64,000 nt of DNA from Anaerolineae bacterium (GCA_027494015.1 JAOSJP010000038.1:67387-131386); one strand, 5' to 3'. Positions 1-9,081 are shown, counted from the first letter of the stretch. Numbers and translations are program-made. The notes: generated by a model not told the origin, from the sequence alone.

Positions 1-1
1 G

Positions 2-754
2 TACCTGGTGATGAAGCTCGTTCACGGCGGAACGCTGGCCGAGCGGATCGCGCGCGGCCCGCTGGAGCCGGGGGAGGTCGCCGCCATTCTCACTCAGATA
101 GCCGGGGCGCTCGACTATGCCCACGCGCGCGGCGTCATTCACCGCGACATCAAGCCCCAGAACATCCTGTTCGACGCGGGCGGCGACGCCTATCTGTCCG
201 ACTTCGGCATCGCCCAGCCGGGCGTCAGCGCCGGGCCGGAGGAAGCGCCGGGCTTCACCGGCACGGTCGCCTACGCTTCGCCGGAGCAGTGCCGGGGCGA
301 GGAGCTGACCCCCACCTCCGACCTTTACACGCTGGGCGTGGTCGTCTACGAGATGCTGACCGGCACGCTGCCGTTCCAGGGCAGCACGCCGCTGGCGGTG
401 ATGCGCCAGCACCTCACCGAGCCGGTTCCCGACCCGCGCGCGGCGAATCCCGCCCTGCCCCCCGGCGTGACCGCCGTGCTGGACAAGGCGCTGACCAAGC
501 GTCCGTCGGCGCGCTACCGCTCGGCGGCGTCGTTCAGCGGGGCGCTCAACCGCGCGCTGTACAGTCACAGCCAGCCAGAACAGCCCTCTGCCGAGCGAAT
601 GGCATTGGCCGCTTCCGCGCAGCCTGCCGCGCCGCCCGACCCCGCGCCGGACGAGATTCGCTTCCGGGTGACGCGGCGGCTGCTGGCGGTTGTGGCGCTC
701 CTGGCGGCGATCATGGCGGTCGCCTCTGCGCTGATCCTGACGCTCGCCCGCTGA
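2..754 (+). CDS. Serine/threonine protein kinase, C-terminal part (5' end outside window)
   Basis: The reading frame is open from the first bases, so the N-lobe of the kinase lies upstream of the window. What remains is the C-lobe of an Hanks-type kinase. It has the catalytic loop HRDIKPQN (about residue 47), the metal-binding DFG (about 66), the activation-segment pattern GTVAYASPEQ, and the F-helix pattern SDLYTLGVVVYEMLTG. These residues indicate an active Ser/Thr kinase. After a linker there is one hydrophobic segment at the extreme C-terminus (about residues 225-248) ending in Arg, so the kinase is probably tethered to the membrane with no sizeable extracellular sensor domain. No PASTA repeats follow. 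Substrates cannot be inferred. The next gene starts after a repeat and is unrelated. Confidence 0.93.
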   Translation, partial: YLVMKLVHGGTLAERIARGPLEPGEVAAILTQIAGALDYAHARGVIHRDIKPQNILFDAGGDAYLSDFGIAQPGVSAGPEEAPGFTGTVAYASPEQCRGEELTPTSDLYTLGVVVYEMLTGTLPFQGSTPLAVMRQHLTEPVPDPRAANPALPPGVTAVLDKALTKRPSARYRSAASFSGALNRALYSHSQPEQPSAERMALAASAQPAAPPDPAPDEIRFRVTRRLLAVVALLAAIMAVASALILTLAR

Positions 755-785
755 GGGGCTATTTGATAAGTCCTGATCTGCGGGT

Positions 786-885
786 TTACCTCACCCCTAA
801 ATCCCCTCTCCACACGCGCAGAGGGGACTTAACCACACAATGACGCCCCCTCTCCGTGTATGGGAGGGGGCAGGGGGGTGAGGTT
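786..885. repeat. Degenerate copy of the TACCTCACCCC/GGGGTGAGGT core palindrome
   Basis: Two half-copies of the window-wide core repeat lie between the kinase and the glycosyltransferase: one opens with tacctcacccct, the other closes with gggggtgaggtt. Each contains a small ccctctcc...gagaggg-type hairpin. It overlaps the longest possible frame of the next gene, which is one reason to choose the later start at 916. Confidence 0.7.
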
Positions 886-915
886 TTCAAACGGTCTCTG
901 AACCCCGGAGCTAGC

Positions 916-2127
916 ATGTCCAGGCACCTGCGCTATGCGCGTTACGCCATTGAGACGCTGCTCGTCAACGCCCTGATCGGCTCGACGCTCTACCAGCTTG
1001 CCGTGTACCTGGCCAACCGGCGCTTCTGGCGGGGGGTTCCGCCGCCGCCCGCCGAGAGCGCCCCGCCGGTGAGCGCCGTCGTCCCGCTGCGCGGCAAGAC
1101 GCTCGACACGCTGGCCCTGCTGCACCTGATGGCCGTCAGCGCGCCGACGCCTGACTACGAGCTGCTCCTGGTGCTGGAGAGCGAGCGCGACCCGGCCTAC
1201 GCCGCCGCACAGCAGGTTGCCGAAAGCTATCCGGGCCGCGCGCGCATCGTGCTCAGCGGGCCGGCGGGCCGTCACACGGACAAGCTGCACAAGCTCAACG
1301 CGGGCTACCAGGCGGCGCGCGGCGACCTGATCGCCTTCATTGACGGGCAGGTGCAGGTCAGCGCCGGGCTGTGGCACGCGGCCCTGGCCGCCCTGCAAGA
1401 CCCGTCGGTGGGCGCGGTGTTCGCTCCGCCGCTGGCCGTCGAGCCGGAGCACCGGGGCGAGAGCGGGCTGGGCGCGGGCGGCGAGATGCTCAGCGCGCTG
1501 CACCTCAACCACGCTCAGACCGCGCCGATCCCCTTCGCCGCCTTCGGCAACCGCCTGAACGCGCTGGCCAATGGCTTCATGGTCGCCCGGCGGCGCGCGC
1601 TGGACGAGGCGGGCGGGATGCTGCACCTGCTCGACGAGGGTTCGGACGGGATCAGCCTGGGGCGCGCGCTGCGCGAAACGGGCTGGCGCATCGCCGCCGT
1701 CCCCGTCCCGGCGCTGATCGTGCCCGAACAGGAGAGCTTCAACGAGGCGGTGAGCCGCCTGCGACGGCACCTGATCATCAGCCGGGCCTACAGCCGGCCC
1801 GCGTTCATCACCTGGCCGTTCACCAACCCGCTGACGGTCGGGCTGCTGCTGGGCTTCATCACTGAGCGCGAGGGGCGCTGGTGGGGCCGCCGCACGTGGT
1901 GGGGATTCGTGGCGCTGCGCATCGCCATCGCCTATGAGCTGGACCGGGTGCGCTTCGGGCGCGGCTTCACCTGGATGGCCTACGCGCAGTTGTTCATGCT
2001 GGACACGTTCATCGCCCCCGCGCTGTGGGCGCGCGCCCTGTTCCAGCGCACCTTCACCTGGCGCGGACGCACGTACCGCATCGCGCGCGGCGGCAAGGTC
2101 GCGGCGGTGGAGGGGGGCGAGCGGTGA
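916..2127 (+). CDS. Membrane glycosyltransferase, GT2/GT21-like
   Basis: The protein has 403 residues when started at the ATG after the repeat; the longer frame from 856 would read through repeat sequence. An N-terminal hydrophobic segment (about 15-33) is followed by a GT-A type domain. That domain contains VSAVVPLRGK at about 52, TDKLHKLNAGYQAARGD near 121, and IDGQVQV at about 142, in the place of the metal-binding DxD. RLRRHLIISRAY occupies the position of the Q/RxxRW-type acceptor motif. C-terminal hydrophobic stretches suggest membrane attachment. The overall layout resembles ceramide-glucosyltransferase-like and hopanoid-associated (HpnI-like) enzymes that glycosylate lipids. The IDGQ variant of the metal motif is unusual, and the acceptor is unknown. 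Confidence 0.75.
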   Translation: MSRHLRYARYAIETLLVNALIGSTLYQLAVYLANRRFWRGVPPPPAESAPPVSAVVPLRGKTLDTLALLHLMAVSAPTPDYELLLVLESERDPAYAAAQQVAESYPGRARIVLSGPAGRHTDKLHKLNAGYQAARGDLIAFIDGQVQVSAGLWHAALAALQDPSVGAVFAPPLAVEPEHRGESGLGAGGEMLSALHLNHAQTAPIPFAAFGNRLNALANGFMVARRRALDEAGGMLHLLDEGSDGISLGRALRETGWRIAAVPVPALIVPEQESFNEAVSRLRRHLIISRAYSRPAFITWPFTNPLTVGLLLGFITEREGRWWGRRTWWGFVALRIAIAYELDRVRFGRGFTWMAYAQLFMLDTFIAPALWARALFQRTFTWRGRTYRIARGGKVAAVEGGER

Positions 2128-2326
2128 TCGGTGGTCAGCGATCGGTTGTCAGTGGTCAGGAGTCCGCGAACGAGTTGTCAGGAAGTTGTCGAAGGCCCCT
2201 ATCCCCCCCAGCCGGCTAGGGGAAGGGGAGAGCGGCTTGCCAGATCGTCCCCCCTCTAGCTCGGCTGGTTCAGGGGCGGACAGCAACGTGAGAAACATTG
2301 AGATGGCGACCAATCAACCTCACCCC

Positions 2327-2422
2327 CTGGCCTCGCTTCGCCCGGCTCTTCCCCCTCTCCGGTCTATACACCAACGGAGAGGGGGAGGCGAGGCGCGCCA
2401 GCGCCGAGCGGGGGTGAGGTAA
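2327..2422. repeat. Core palindromic repeat (family C)
   Basis: A complete copy of the abundant core opens acctcaccccctggcctcgc and closes gagcgggggtgaggtaa, with a central ccccctctcc...ggagagggggagg hairpin. It is the same module found inside elements of families A and B. Confidence 0.85.
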
Positions 2423-2580
2423 AGTGAAGACTTGCCCCAGACTATAGGCCGATCTCAACACCTAGCTGCCTCTGAAAGCTCGGCTGAAGGGGGATCAAGG
2501 GGAAGGCATTCAGAGTGCATTCTCGCCTCTCCCCTGACAGGCCGTTTGTGAACTCAGAGGTCAGTCAGACCAGGAATCAC

Positions 2581-2613
2581 GCCGCCCGCAGCGTATAGCA
2601 CACAGCGGGCGGC
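2581..2613 (-). terminator. Hairpin downstream of the EF-G-like gene
   Basis: A 9-bp perfect stem gccgcccgc / gcgggcggc with a 15-nt loop lies about 50 nt past the stop of the minus-strand GTPase gene. No good T-run follows, so intrinsic termination is only possible. Confidence 0.4.
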
Positions 2614-2661
2614 GCGCATGTGATGCTCTTGCCATCTCTGGAATGCAGCCCGCCGTCCGGG

Positions 2662-4758
2662 CTAGGAGGCTTCTTCCTTTTCCTTCTGCGCCTGGGCGAC
2701 GACTTCCGCCTGCAGGTGCGCCGGGACGCGCTCGTAGCGCAGGAAGTCCATCGTGAACACGCCGCGCCCTGCCGTCATCGAGCGCACGTCGTTGCTGTAG
2801 CGCTGAATCTCGGCCAGCGGCACTTCGGCGGTGACGATGCTGCGCCCGGCTTCGCTCTCCATGCCCAGGACGCGCCCGCGCCGGGTGTTCATGTCGCCCA
2901 TGATGTCGCCCATGTTCTCTTCGGGCACGGTCACCCTGACCAGCATGATCGGCTCCAGCAGCACGGGGCCGGCCTGCTCGAACGCTTCGCGGAACGCGCC
3001 GCGCCCGGCAATCTGGAAGGCGATGTCTTTGGAGTCCACCGGGTGCATCTTGCCGTCGTAGACGACCGCCTTGACGTACTTGACCGGGTAGCCGGCGATG
3101 ACGCCCTCGTCGAGCACCTGGCGCACGCCCTTCTCCGTCGAGCCGACGAAGGCCGCGCTGATGGCCCCGCCGAAGACCTCGTTGTCGAACTCGAACTCCG
3201 GCACTTCCTCGTCACCGCCGGCGGGGGTGGGCAGCGGCTCGACGCGCAGATGCACTTCGGCGAACTGGCCTGCGCCGCCGGTCTGCTTCTTGTGGCGGTA
3301 GACCGAGGTGGCGGACTTGGTGACTGTCTCCTGGTAGGGCACTTTGGGCACGCTTGTGTCCAGGCCGACGCCCATGCGCTCGGCGCGCTTGATGGCCACG
3401 TCGAGGTGCGTGCCACCCATGCCCTCCAGCACGGCCTGCTTGATCGCGCCGTCGAAACGCCACTTGAGGGTGGGATCGGCGTTGGTCATAGTGTTGAGCA
3501 CTTCGTTCATCTTGGCGCTGTCGCTCTGCGTGCGTGGGTGCAGCGCCACCGCGTAGATGGGCGTCGGGAAGTGAGGCGGCGTCACCTGCCTGCCGAAGCC
3601 CTTGCTGGCCAGGGTGTGGCCGGTGTAGGTCTCGCGCAGCTTGGCCACCACCGCGATGTCGCCCGCGTGAATGGCGTCCAGCGGAATCTGCGTCGAGCCG
3701 CGCATGGTCATCAGGCTGCCCATGCGCTCTTCCTGACCGCGCGTCACGTTTTGCAGCGCGTCGTTGCCCTTGATCGCCCCGCTGAACAGCCGGAAGTACG
3801 ACAGCGTGCCGTACTTGTCGGTGTGGCTGTGGAAGACAAAGGCCACCGTCGGCCCCTGGTCTGAGTGCGGGCCGGGCAGGGTCTCAACGCCCTCGTCGGT
3901 CAGCAGCTCAACCAGGCGCTGGCTGGGCGCTGGCGCATAGGCGATCAGCGCGTCCAGCAGCGGCAGCGCGCCAATGTTGTGCGTGGCGCTGGTGACGAAG
4001 ACCGGCACCAGGCTGTGCTTGTCGCCGCTCATCGCAGCGCGCAGGCCCGCGCCAATCTCGTCGTCGGTGAGCGTCTCGGCTTCGAAATACTTCTCCATCA
4101 GCGCATCATCGGACTCGGCGGCGGCTTCGATCAGCGCCAGCCGCGCCTCTTCGATGGCGTCGGCCATATCGGCGGGCGGGGCGGCAATGTCTTTGCCCGC
4201 GCCCAGGTGCGCCTTCTGCGTCAGCAGGCTCACCACGCCAGCGAACTCAGCCTGCGCGCCGATGGGCAGCATCACCGGCACGAAGCGATAGTCCGGGAAG
4301 CGCTCGCCCATCACGCTCAGCACGTTGGCGAAGTTGGCGTGCTCACGATCCATTTTGTTGACGACGACAGCAATGGGAAGCCTGAACTCCTCCGCATACC
4401 CAAACGCCAGCTCGGTGCCCACTTCCGGGCCGGACACGGCGTCCACCACGACCACCGCCGTATCGGCCACGCGCACGGCGTTCTTCGCCTCGCCCATGAA
4501 GTCTACATAGCCGGGCGCGTCCAGGACGTTGATCTTGTGCCCGCCGTATTCGATGGTCAGCAGCGCGCTGTAGATGGACAGGCCGCGCGCCTGCTCATCC
4601 TCATCGAAGTCGGCGACGGTGTTGCCCTCTTCGATCTTTCCCAGACGAGTGATCGCGCCGGTGGCGAACAGCAGGCTCTCGGCCAGGCTGGTCTTGCCGG
4701 CGCTTTGGTGGCCTATCAGGGCAATATTCCTCAGCAGGTCAGTGGTATAGTCTTTCAT
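2662..4758 (-). CDS. Elongation factor G-like translational GTPase
   Basis: The product has 698 residues. I start it at 4758 because AGGAGG lies upstream at good spacing and the next residues (MKDYTTDLLRNIALIG) open the GTPase fold; a longer frame to 4914 has no support and would cover the promoter. The GTP site is unusual: P-loop GHQSAGKTS (16-24) instead of AHIDAGKTT, RGLSI in the switch region, DAPGYVDF (80-87) and NKMD (134-137). EF-G domains II-V follow, and length is normal for EF-G. These variants match the EF-G-like subfamily that coexists with canonical EF-G in many bacteria and has no settled role, so I do not call it fusA. It is probably cytosolic and ribosome-associated, transcribed alone from the promoter at 4879-4907. 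Confidence 0.92.
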   Translation of the reverse strand: MKDYTTDLLRNIALIGHQSAGKTSLAESLLFATGAITRLGKIEEGNTVADFDEDEQARGLSIYSALLTIEYGGHKINVLDAPGYVDFMGEAKNAVRVADTAVVVVDAVSGPEVGTELAFGYAEEFRLPIAVVVNKMDREHANFANVLSVMGERFPDYRFVPVMLPIGAQAEFAGVVSLLTQKAHLGAGKDIAAPPADMADAIEEARLALIEAAAESDDALMEKYFEAETLTDDEIGAGLRAAMSGDKHSLVPVFVTSATHNIGALPLLDALIAYAPAPSQRLVELLTDEGVETLPGPHSDQGPTVAFVFHSHTDKYGTLSYFRLFSGAIKGNDALQNVTRGQEERMGSLMTMRGSTQIPLDAIHAGDIAVVAKLRETYTGHTLASKGFGRQVTPPHFPTPIYAVALHPRTQSDSAKMNEVLNTMTNADPTLKWRFDGAIKQAVLEGMGGTHLDVAIKRAERMGVGLDTSVPKVPYQETVTKSATSVYRHKKQTGGAGQFAEVHLRVEPLPTPAGGDEEVPEFEFDNEVFGGAISAAFVGSTEKGVRQVLDEGVIAGYPVKYVKAVVYDGKMHPVDSKDIAFQIAGRGAFREAFEQAGPVLLEPIMLVRVTVPEENMGDIMGDMNTRRGRVLGMESEAGRSIVTAEVPLAEIQRYSNDVRSMTAGRGVFTMDFLRYERVPAHLQAEVVAQAQKEKEEAS

Positions 4759-4878
4759 GCAGATCAAGCCTCCTAAATGAGCTTTTGCTCGTTCATCCAG
4801 ACGAGAGAAATCAGCGGGAGCGCACTGCGCCATCCCGCGATAACTCGTCCGGCGTAACTTGGCGTCTGAAGCGCACTG

Positions 4879-4907
4879 ATTGTACGAAACGCAGGGGGAA
4901 AAGTCAA
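4879..4907 (-). promoter_or_regulatory. Sigma-A-type promoter of the EF-G-like gene
   Basis: On the minus strand TTGACT (4902-4907) is followed after 17 nt by TACAAT (4879-4884). The predicted transcript starts about 110 nt before the chosen ATG at 4758, which also argues against a start at 4914. Confidence 0.7.
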
Positions 4908-4957
4908 AGGTCATTCGCGGCGGAGCAGGGCAATCGCTTCAAACGTGCGTGTTGTTC

Positions 4958-5043
4958 TACCTCACCCCAGCCTCGCTGCGCTGGCTTGCCCTCTCCGTTG
5001 ACGGAGAGGGGCGGCAGGCGCGTCAGCGCCAGGGGGTGAGGTA
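4958..5043. repeat. Core palindromic repeat (family C)
   Basis: Opens tacctcaccccagcctcgct and closes gccagggggtgaggta, with the hairpin ccctctccgttgacggagaggg in the middle. It occupies the gap between the EF-G-like gene and the divergent membrane protein gene. The rest of the gap (4759-5191) holds the EF-G-like promoter and family B-like fragments (cagggcgcagcagagcagcg). Confidence 0.85.
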
Positions 5044-5191
5044 AATCCAGGGCGCAGCAGAGCAGCGCCCCTACGAGTAGGCTGGCGCGCGGCGGACTTT
5101 GATGTGATTGCCCTGGCGGCGGAGCCTGTTCTGTGGCGCTGTGGTACACTTGGGCCGCTGAGGATGCACTGGGCAGCGCAGCGAAAGGGCG

Positions 5192-7795
5192 GTGATGGTG
5201 GCGGGCAGACAGCGCGCGCGGCGGCTGGCGATTGGGGCGGCGCTGCCCCTGGCGCTGTACCTGCTGGCGGCGGTCATCGTCACCTGGCCGCTGGCCTGGC
5301 ACCTGAACGACCGTGCCGCCGGGCTGCCTCATGGCGACACGCTTGAGGTGACGCGCCACATCTGGTGGGCGCGCGAAGCATTGCTCGATGGCGCCAATCC
5401 CTTCGACCAGCGCCTGCTGGCCTACCCGGACGGCTTCATGAGCTGGGTGCAATGGGCGCACCCGCTGCAGGTGCTGCCGGGGGCGCTGCTGTCCCTGGCG
5501 ATTCCCCCGCTGACCGCGTTCAACATCCTGCTCATCGTCACGCTCGTGCTCAACGGCCTGGCGGCGTATTGGCTCGGCCTGCTGCTGAGCGATGAGAACC
5601 GCCCGGCGGCGCTGCTGGGCGGGCTGGTCTTCCTGGCCTACCCGACTGTGCAGGGACACCTGAGCGTCGGGCACCTGGGGATCGTCACGCTGTGGCCGCT
5701 GCCCCTCTTCGCCGGGTGCCTGTGGCGTGTCCTGCGCGCCGATGGCGGCTGGTGGACGGTGGGCTGGGGCGCGCTGTGGCTGGCGCTGACGGCGCTGGCC
5801 CACATCTCGCACCCCGTGTACCTGCTCGTCCCGCTGATCGCGCTGCTGAGCCTGGGCGCGCTGCTCGCCGGACGGGGGCGCGTCTGGCGGCGCGACCGGC
5901 CCGCCCGCGAACAGCCCTGGCTGCGCGCGGCGGCGATGATGGGGGCGGGCGCGCTGCTGCTGATCCCGTTCTACGGGCCGCTGCTGAGCGGCGCGGGCCG
6001 CGCGGAGATGCGCGACGTGGCCGAGACGGGCCGCGTGGTCTACAGCGCCGACGCGCTGGCCTTCGCCAGCCCGTCGCCCTTTGGCTGGCTGGGCGACCGG
6101 GGATTTGCGCCGGATTACGCGCGCGACGTGCTCGGCATCAACTCGGCGGAGGGGACGGCCTACGTGGGCGTGGTCGCGCTGGCGCTGAGCGCGGTTGCCG
6201 TGCTGCGGCGACCGTCGGCGCGGCCCTGGCTTTTGGTGGCGGCAGGCGCGGCGCTGCTATCGCTGGGGCCGCTGCTGAAGTGGCGCGGCGCCCCGCTGAC
6301 TGCTGAGTTCGAGTCTTTCAGGACTTATGTTACACTTCCCTGGATCGTCGCCCAGGACTTGCCCCTCCTGGATGCGGCGCGCGCGCCGGGCCGCTTCAAC
6401 CTGCTGACTGGCCTGGCGATCAGCGCGCTGGTCAGCGCGGGCGCGGGCGTTGCCCTGGGATGGCTGCGGCGTCCGGTTCTGCGCGCGGCAGTGGTCGTGT
6501 TGCTAGGCGCTGCCGTGCTGGTCGAGTACCAGCTCTTCGCCCCGTTCGCCACCGACGACACGAGCCAGCCCGCTTACTACGCGGCGCTGGCGGACGCGCG
6601 GGACGTGCGCGCCGTGCTCGACGTGCCGGTGAACGATCCGCTCGTCGCCAAGATCGGGCTGTACGCCCAGACGATTCACGGCAAGCCGCTCATCGCCGGG
6701 CACGCGCTGCGCCGCACGCCGCAAGACCCGGCGCTGCTGGCCCTGCTGGAGCGGGCGGCGCTCGGCGGGGAAGGGGGCGCTTTGCCGGCGCTGCCTGCCA
6801 CTGAGGTGATTCCGCTGCTCTCCCGTGCGGGCGCGGATCGGGTGATTGTCCACAAGCGCTTCGTCGCTGATGCGGCGGCAGTGGTCTTCCGGCTGCGGGC
6901 GATCCTCGGCGCGCCGGAATACGAGGACGCCCTGATCGCCGCCTTCGCCGTGCCGCGCGACGACGCGCTGCCGGAGTCGCTGGTGTGGGCGGCGGGCGCG
7001 GGCTGGGCGGGGACGGTGACGCTGGACGGCGCGCTCTGGTCGCTGCTGGGCCAGGCTGGGGAATGGCATTTTGTCGCGGCGCAGCCCTACGCCGAGCTGA
7101 GCGTCCCCGTGCGCGCCTATGGCGCACCGCGCCGGGTGGCCGTGCGCCTGGACGGGGCGCTGATCGGCGGGGGCGTCATCGGCGAGGGAACGCTCCGCCT
7201 GCCGCTGTGGATTGACGCGGGCATTCACACGCTGCGCTTTGAGGCGCTCGACGGCTGCGATCCGTACCCCTTTGCGCTCGACTGCCTGGCTGAGCAGGAC
7301 GCCTGGGGCGGCGCGTGCGCGCGGACGGAGCCGCCCGCCTGCCTCAGCGCGGCGTTCGGCACGCCCACCTGGACTCCTCTGGCCGGAGAGCCGGAGACGC
7401 TGGCTGTGACGCTCGACGGCGGGCTGCGCCTGGAAGGGTACGCGCTGACCCTGTGCGACGATCCGCGCGCCCTGGACGTGCGCCTGTTCTGGGCGGCGGA
7501 GCGCGCGCTGCCGGCGGACTACGCGCTGTTCGTGCACGTCGCCGACCCGCAGACTGCCGTGCCGCTGGCTCAGTTCGACGGCTATCCCGGCATCGCCACG
7601 AGCGCCTGGCGGGGCGGCGCGCGCTGGGTCTCGGAGGTGCGCGTGCTGCTGCCGGGCGATCTGCCGCCGGGCGAGGTCGCGGTCAATGTGGGCTGGTTCG
7701 ACCCTGTGCGCGAGGAGCGGCTGGGCGTGCGCGGCGACCGGCCCTGGGCGCGGGAAGGAATTGTGCACCTGGAGACAGTGCGCATCGGGGGCTGA
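5192..7795 (+). CDS. Large polytopic membrane protein, GT-C/glycosyltransferase-39-like, with C-terminal beta domains
   Basis: 867 residues from GTG 5192 (ATG 5195 is the next codon and equally possible). The N-terminal half has roughly ten hydrophobic helices. The first loop contains PHGDTLEVTRHIWW and NPFDQRLLAYPDG, a placement typical of GT-C enzymes, where acidic residues in the first extracellular loop bind the lipid-linked sugar donor. The last 300 residues are soluble and look beta-rich (YGAPRRVAVRLDGALIGGG; later RLEGYALTLCDD and VSEVRVLLPGDLPPGEV), resembling the galactose-binding-like tails of Chloroflexota membrane proteins. Transfer of a sugar on the outer face is a reasonable guess but is not shown. 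It is monocistronic; the next gene is on the other strand. Confidence 0.7.
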   Translation: MMVAGRQRARRLAIGAALPLALYLLAAVIVTWPLAWHLNDRAAGLPHGDTLEVTRHIWWAREALLDGANPFDQRLLAYPDGFMSWVQWAHPLQVLPGALLSLAIPPLTAFNILLIVTLVLNGLAAYWLGLLLSDENRPAALLGGLVFLAYPTVQGHLSVGHLGIVTLWPLPLFAGCLWRVLRADGGWWTVGWGALWLALTALAHISHPVYLLVPLIALLSLGALLAGRGRVWRRDRPAREQPWLRAAAMMGAGALLLIPFYGPLLSGAGRAEMRDVAETGRVVYSADALAFASPSPFGWLGDRGFAPDYARDVLGINSAEGTAYVGVVALALSAVAVLRRPSARPWLLVAAGAALLSLGPLLKWRGAPLTAEFESFRTYVTLPWIVAQDLPLLDAARAPGRFNLLTGLAISALVSAGAGVALGWLRRPVLRAAVVVLLGAAVLVEYQLFAPFATDDTSQPAYYAALADARDVRAVLDVPVNDPLVAKIGLYAQTIHGKPLIAGHALRRTPQDPALLALLERAALGGEGGALPALPATEVIPLLSRAGADRVIVHKRFVADAAAVVFRLRAILGAPEYEDALIAAFAVPRDDALPESLVWAAGAGWAGTVTLDGALWSLLGQAGEWHFVAAQPYAELSVPVRAYGAPRRVAVRLDGALIGGGVIGEGTLRLPLWIDAGIHTLRFEALDGCDPYPFALDCLAEQDAWGGACARTEPPACLSAAFGTPTWTPLAGEPETLAVTLDGGLRLEGYALTLCDDPRALDVRLFWAAERALPADYALFVHVADPQTAVPLAQFDGYPGIATSAWRGGARWVSEVRVLLPGDLPPGEVAVNVGWFDPVREERLGVRGDRPWAREGIVHLETVRIGG

Positions 7796-7817
7796 CGGAG
7801 CGCGATGGTGCGGCGGC

Positions 7818-8819
7818 TTAGCGGGCCATCACTTGCCAGGCCTCATAGAGCGCCACCGCGATGGAGGCCACCGCCGGGACGGTGACGAACCAGGAGAACA
7901 CGATCCGCTCGGCCACATGCCAGCGGATCATCTGGACGCGATCGGCGCTGCCCGCGCCCACCAGGGCGGAGCTAACCACGTGCGAGGTGCTGACCGGCCC
8001 GCCCAGCAGCCCGGCACCGAGCACGATCGCTGTAGAAGCCGCCTGCGCGCTGAAGCCATGAATGGGCCGGATGTGATAGAACTTGTGCCCCACCGTGCGG
8101 ATGGTTCGCTGGCTGCCGAACAACGAGCCGCTGGCGAAGGTCACGGCGCTCAGTGCGATCACCCAGAGCGGCACATAGAACCGGTCGAGGCTGTCCGTCG
8201 CCACGAGGCCCAAGACGATCAGGCCCATCGTCTTCTGGGCGTCGTTGCTGCTATGCGCCAGGCCCAGGGCCACAGCGACGGGCAACTGCCCGCGCTGGAA
8301 CCAGCGGTTGATGCGGGGCGGAGCGCGAAAAGCCTGCGCCAGGTTGTGGATCGCCCTGGCTATGGCGAAGCCCACGAACAGGCTGAGCACTGGCGAGAGA
8401 AAAAGGGCCAGCACGATCTTGACCAGCCCGCCGATGAGAATAGCGTGTCGCCCGTAGCCAATCCACGCAGCTCCGATCAGCCCGCCAGCCAGGGAGTGCG
8501 AGGTGCTCGTTGGAAATCCCAGCCGCTGCGCCACCATGTTCCAAAAGTTGGCAGCCAGAAGAGCCGCGTAGACGACAGGCAGCGTGATCGCTCTGAGGGC
8601 GATCAGGCCGCGCCCGACCGTCTCGGCCACCGCAACGCCGTAGAGGAAAGGCCCTACTCCCCCGGCCAGAGCAGCCAGCCACAGCGCCCGCCGATAATCA
8701 AGCGCGCGTGAGGAGATCAAGGGGGCGACGATGTTCGCCGAATAGCTGCGGCCATTCAGAAAGCCGTACAACAGGGCCAGCAGGATAAGGGGCACGACCG
8801 GTAGCGGCAGCGAGGGCAT
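7818..8819 (-). CDS. Inorganic phosphate transporter, PiT family
   Basis: 333 residues, almost wholly hydrophobic. The two inverted halves each carry the PiT signature: GFPTSTSHSLAGG in the first and GGPVSTSHVVSSALVG in the second, with NxxAP-like SANIVAPLISSR near the N-terminus. The family couples phosphate uptake to a proton or sodium gradient across the inner membrane. It is shorter than E. coli PitA (about 500 residues) because the central cytosolic loop is minimal. No PhoU-like partner gene is adjacent. Its promoter (8902-8930) lies back-to-back with that of the PAP2 gene, and a palindrome sits just after the -10, so phosphate-responsive control is conceivable. Confidence 0.92.
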   Translation of the reverse strand: MPSLPLPVVPLILLALLYGFLNGRSYSANIVAPLISSRALDYRRALWLAALAGGVGPFLYGVAVAETVGRGLIALRAITLPVVYAALLAANFWNMVAQRLGFPTSTSHSLAGGLIGAAWIGYGRHAILIGGLVKIVLALFLSPVLSLFVGFAIARAIHNLAQAFRAPPRINRWFQRGQLPVAVALGLAHSSNDAQKTMGLIVLGLVATDSLDRFYVPLWVIALSAVTFASGSLFGSQRTIRTVGHKFYHIRPIHGFSAQAASTAIVLGAGLLGGPVSTSHVVSSALVGAGSADRVQMIRWHVAERIVFSWFVTVPAVASIAVALYEAWQVMAR

Positions 8820-8883
8820 GCTGAGGCTCCTCTATGAGTAGCTCGCGCATCTGGCGATCTGATCCATAAATGGTAAAGCCCGC

Positions 8884-8897
8884 TTAACCTGGGTTAA
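8884..8897. promoter_or_regulatory. Candidate operator palindrome
   Basis: TTAACC-TG-GGTTAA is a perfect 6-bp inverted repeat placed about 4-18 nt downstream of the -10 of the phosphate transporter promoter, around its expected transcription start. The position suits a repressor. TTTACATTTACT-like direct repeats lie next to it. The regulator is unknown. Confidence 0.45.
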
Positions 8898-8901
8898 ATA
8901 G

Positions 8902-8930
8902 ATTTTACATTTACTGATCTGAATTGGCAA
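8902..8930 (-). promoter_or_regulatory. Promoter of the PiT transporter gene
   Basis: Minus strand TTGCCA (8925-8930), 17-nt spacer, TAAAAT (8902-8907), in the most AT-rich stretch of the region. Confidence 0.65.
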
Positions 8931-8965
8931 GTGTGAGGCTCAGAGAGAGTAAGGAATGTTCCCAC

Positions 8966-8994
8966 TTGGCACGCAGGCGAAGTTGGTATAAAAT
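8966..8994 (+). promoter_or_regulatory. Promoter of the PAP2-type gene
   Basis: TTGGCA (8966-8971), 17-nt spacer, TAAAAT (8989-8994), leaving an 80-nt leader before the ATG at 9082. The leader contains a small ggac-cgata-gtcc hairpin. Confidence 0.65.
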
Positions 8995-9081
8995 GCGACT
9001 AACCGTAGGGGCTACTTTGTCCCTATTGTCTTTTCTGGGACCGATAGTCCAAGCGGAAGAATCGCTGAGACGAGCAGCATT

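Larger units (their letters stand above)
2128..2661. other. Repeat-filled intergenic region
   Basis: This 534-bp gap between convergent genes holds short tcagcgatcggttgtcagtgg-type repeats, a degenerate core-repeat half (about 2190-2262), a full core repeat (2327-2422) and a hairpin (2581-2613). I see no supported coding sequence; reading frames crossing it are antisense or repeat-derived. Confidence 0.7.

Noticed and set aside
2620..3864. Plus-strand open frame of 414 codons opposite the EF-G-like gene
   Set aside because: High-GC antisense shadow: no motif, His/Arg-rich composition, lies fully over a convincing GTPase gene.
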